DNA of 7,183 nt. It comes from Gemmatimonadota bacterium. GTDB taxonomy: Bacteria > Gemmatimonadota > Gemmatimonadetes > Gemmatimonadales > GWC2-71-9. The notes beneath the pieces were generated by a model. The model made no database searches and was not told the origin of the DNA. It saw nothing but the letters and a program-made list of their open reading frames with translations. Of this stretch, positions 5,603-7,183 are shown piece by piece. How positions within the stretch are numbered: the stretch's first letter is position 1; the number at the start of each line of letters is the position of its first letter. The translations under genes were made by a program, and so were the position numbers. The stretch covers positions 1-7,183 of the forward strand of contig JAEHDT010000278.1 in NCBI GenBank assembly GCA_016880225.1. The letters are read 5' to 3'.

Positions 5603-5700
5603 ACCGCGACCAACTGCGCGACTATGTGATACGGTCGACTCGGCCGTGAGGTTTCATCCTCCTGGTCCCTTTGATGCGCACCCCCCGGAATTGGTTGCAT

Positions 5701-5727
5701 CCCCCCCAACCCCACCCCGCCCGCCCC
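5701..5727 (-). repeat. Dense G-quadruplex motif just downstream of the pseudopilin stop
   Basis: On the minus strand five G-runs (4, 3, 4, 4 and 7 bases) are separated by loops of one, one, one and two bases. They begin 10 nt after the pseudopilin stop codon and would lie in its 3' untranslated RNA, before the terminator at 5537-5569. The rest of the 201-bp gap (5537-5737) holds the two hairpins described and no convincing gene. Confidence 0.75.
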
Positions 5728-5737
5728 TTCACTCCGC

Positions 5738-6166
5738 TCACCACCGCTTGACCCGCCCCACGCGGGACACGGTGATGGTGGCCACCTTGTCGCCGCGCCG
5801 CAGCTCGATCTTGGTGTTGGACACCCCCCAGGCAAGTCCTATCGGGTCGAACACGACGGTGGGGTTCGATACAGTAATCGTCACGCCGTGGCCGGCCGGA
5901 CCGGGCCAACGCTCGATCGGCGCCCAGGAGTCGCCCACCCACCGCTCGACACGCAGCGATTCGGCGGCAATCAGCGCCCTGGCGCGAGTGCCCTGCATGA
6001 CGGCGGCGTTTCGGGCGACGGCCAGGGCCGCGGTTACCTCCTGGCCGGCGGCGTTGACAGCGACCCAGTCCAAGACCCCAGCCAGGCGGGGCAGTGTGAC
6101 TGCCGTCACAATGGCCACGATGGCCACCACGACCGTCAATTCGACCAGCGTGAAGCCCCGGCGCAT
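5738..6166 (-). CDS. GspH/FimT-type pseudopilin (type IV pilin-like)
   Basis: This 142-aa protein is a minor pseudopilin of the type II secretion / type IV pilus kind. It has a very short prepilin leader MRRG cut before F5, then FTLVELTVVVAIVAIVTAVT with the invariant glutamate at mature position 5, followed by a long N-terminal helix (to about residue 55) and a small beta-rich domain. The C-terminal pattern FDPIGLAWG...IELRRGDKVATITVSRVGRV matches the GspH/FimT domain. The ATG at 6166 gives the canonical leader; an in-frame TTG at 6208 would add 14 residues and lacks a ribosome site. No Shine-Dalgarno sequence precedes the ATG either. It stands alone: no pilus assembly, secretin or prepilin peptidase gene is nearby, so it probably relies on machinery encoded elsewhere. 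Family confidence is high; whether it serves secretion or pili is not known. Confidence 0.92.
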   Translation of the reverse strand: MRRGFTLVELTVVVAIVAIVTAVTLPRLAGVLDWVAVNAAGQEVTAALAVARNAAVMQGTRARALIAAESLRVERWVGDSWAPIERWPGPAGHGVTITVSNPTVVFDPIGLAWGVSNTKIELRRGDKVATITVSRVGRVKRW

Positions 6167-6294
6167 GGCCGGAATAAGGGGAGAGGGAGCGTGCTGAGCG
6201 TCACCCAATCCGCGCGGCGAAAAGCCAGAAAACGCGGGAAAGTGCGGGCTAACGCCTCGAAGTCGAAAAAGCTATGTTGTGTGCCGGCCGTACG

Positions 6295-6325
6295 TTGCGA
6301 CGAGGCATGGCCCCTGCCCTACGGT
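6295..6325 (+). promoter_or_regulatory. Weak promoter candidate for the TPR-like gene
   Basis: TTGCGA (6295-6300) and TACGGT (6320-6325, TAnnnT) are separated by 19 nt and would give a leader of about 35 nt. A TATGTT box at 6273-6278 is an alternative -10 without a good -35. The 200-bp divergent region 6167-6366 must serve both neighbours, but no strong promoter for either strand stands out. Confidence 0.2.
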
Positions 6326-6366
6326 ATGGCACGCGAGGACACCAAGCTCAGCACCGGAGAGACGGG

Positions 6367-7183
6367 ATGCCGGCTTCACGCCTGAAGTTCGAAGCACTGC
6401 CACACGCCATCTTCCTGCAGCGCGTCTCCGGTCGCGAGGCCGGCACGACGCTCGAAGCACGCCTGGGGCAGGGGGCGTTTCTCGCACTCCGGCTCGTAGA
6501 TCTGCTCGCGCCCGACCACGCACCCGTCTCAGCCGATGCCTTCCACTACCAGTGGCTCGCCACCGACCGGTTCTGCCGCGAGCTCCGCGCGGCGGCCACC
6601 GAGGGTGCGCACGTGCACGGGATCGCCGCGAGTGCGGCCGACGCGCGTCGCCTGGGCGAGACCCAGCTGGTCGCGCCCGCGCTGTTCGCCTACGCGCATT
6701 TCCTCGAGGACGAGCTGCGGCTCGAAGAGTCGATCGACGTGCTGAGTACGCTCCTCGTGGTGGTCGGGGCGCGGTTGTCGCCGGCGGACATGGTGGCTGC
6801 ACAGCTGCGGTTCGCCCGTGTCCACCGCAAGCTCAACCGGTTCGACGAGGCTGAGGCGGCCTACGTCGAGGCGGGCGAGTTGGCCACGGCGGCGGGGGAC
6901 CGTTATTCCGCGTTGCTCAGCCGGATCGGATCGGCGAACACGGTGCTGGGACGCGGCAATATCGCAGAAGCAGAGCGGCGGCTGGAGGGAATCCTCGCGG
7001 ATGCGCGCGCCGCCGGCGAGCAGGACGCCGAGGCGCGGGCCGAGCACGGCATCTCGGTCGCGCGCTACCACATGGGGCAGTCGGCGGAAGCGATCCCGCA
7101 TGCCTGGCGCGCGTTCGAGCTGTACGAGGAGGACGACTCCAGGCTTCGGGCGCTCGGTGACGTGGGCGTGATGATGCTGACCC
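6367..7183 (+). CDS. TPR-like helical repeat protein, N-terminal part (runs off window)
   Basis: The first 272 residues are present and the frame is open at the window end. I do not recognise a specific family. Residues about 1-95 form an alpha-helical N-terminal region (LGQGAFLALRLVDLLAP, FHYQWLATDRFCREL) with no signal peptide and no obvious helix-turn-helix. From about 105 onward there are tandem helix pairs of TPR type, best seen at 142-176 (AQLRFARVHRKLNRFDEAEAAYVEAGELA), 178-215 (ALLSRIGSANTVLGRGNIAEAERRLEGIL) and 219-255 (AEHGISVARYHMGQSAEAIPHAWRAFELY), with small residues at the usual A/G turn positions. Such arrays mediate protein-protein contacts in the cytoplasm. The ATG at 6367 has GGAG (6356-6359) 7 nt upstream. 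It is divergent from the pseudopilin. A fused catalytic or signalling domain could lie beyond the window. Confidence 0.85.
   Translation, partial: MPASRLKFEALPHAIFLQRVSGREAGTTLEARLGQGAFLALRLVDLLAPDHAPVSADAFHYQWLATDRFCRELRAAATEGAHVHGIAASAADARRLGETQLVAPALFAYAHFLEDELRLEESIDVLSTLLVVVGARLSPADMVAAQLRFARVHRKLNRFDEAEAAYVEAGELATAAGDRYSALLSRIGSANTVLGRGNIAEAERRLEGILADARAAGEQDAEARAEHGISVARYHMGQSAEAIPHAWRAFELYEEDDSRLRALGDVGVMMLT

Noticed and set aside
5570..5700. Possible tRNA, small gene or CRISPR-like repeat in the convergent gap
   Set aside because: No cloverleaf, no repeated spacer-repeat units and no small frame with a sensible ribosome site were found; only a 7-bp inverted repeat is supported.
6167..6208. 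TTG start adding 14 residues to the pseudopilin
   Set aside because: There is no ribosome site, and the extension would replace the compact MRRG prepilin leader with a longer one; the ATG at 6166 is simpler.
1..7183. Defence island, phage or transposon system
   Set aside because: All recognisable genes are metabolic, regulatory or envelope genes with similar base composition. No transposase, integrase, nuclease or reverse transcriptase motif was seen.

Overview
The window is gene-dense and GC-rich. It comes from a bacterium that, by gene content, makes menaquinone by the futalosine route and uses c-di-GMP-type HD-GYP regulators. The protein sequences (a MqnD with an HSPDADDAF start, a zinc-ribbon/TPR membrane protein, an NDUFA9-like SDR) and the apparently leaderless genes resemble environmental Gemmatimonadota or a similar deep-branching phylum. 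That placement is a guess; there is no 16S or other marker here. The region reads as ordinary chromosome: no insertion sequence, phage gene, CRISPR array, tRNA or rRNA was seen.

Layout. (1) 1-669, minus strand: the N-terminal half of glutamine synthetase (glnA), cut by the window edge. Its upstream region (670-946) is unusually informative. It has a good sigma70-type promoter, about 128 nt of leader with a strong bulged hairpin, and several inverted GTTGC/GCAAC repeats. (2) 947-1210, minus: a small unrecognised 87-aa protein, divergent from the genes to its right. The 58-bp divergent intergenic region appears to hold two back-to-back promoters placed so close to the start codons that both transcripts would be leaderless or nearly so. 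(3) 1269-5536, plus: five genes packed head to tail. They are a zinc-ribbon/TM/poly-Gly/helical-repeat protein, mqnD (11-nt overlap), a REC-HD-GYP response regulator (81-nt gap), an NDUFA9-type NAD(P)-binding SDR (14-nt gap) and a secreted YceI-family lipocalin-like protein (ATGA overlap). (4) 5537-5737: a convergent intergenic region with a GC hairpin whose U-tract serves the minus strand, a second hairpin, and a strong minus-strand G-quadruplex motif. (5) 5738-6166, minus: a lone GspH/FimT-type pseudopilin. (6) 6167-6366: a divergent intergenic region with only weak promoter candidates. (7) 6367-7183, plus: the start of a TPR-like protein that runs off the window.

How the genes may work together. 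MqnD makes the naphthoate precursor of menaquinone, NDUFA9-type SDRs are associated with complex I, and YceI proteins bind polyisoprenoid lipids, so the plus-strand cluster has a loose respiratory-quinone theme. A two-component regulator sits in the middle of it. The theme is inferred from family knowledge and gene order. I did not find a clearly new multi-gene system. The most unusual items are the glnA control region, the divergent leaderless promoter pair and the two dense G-tracts.
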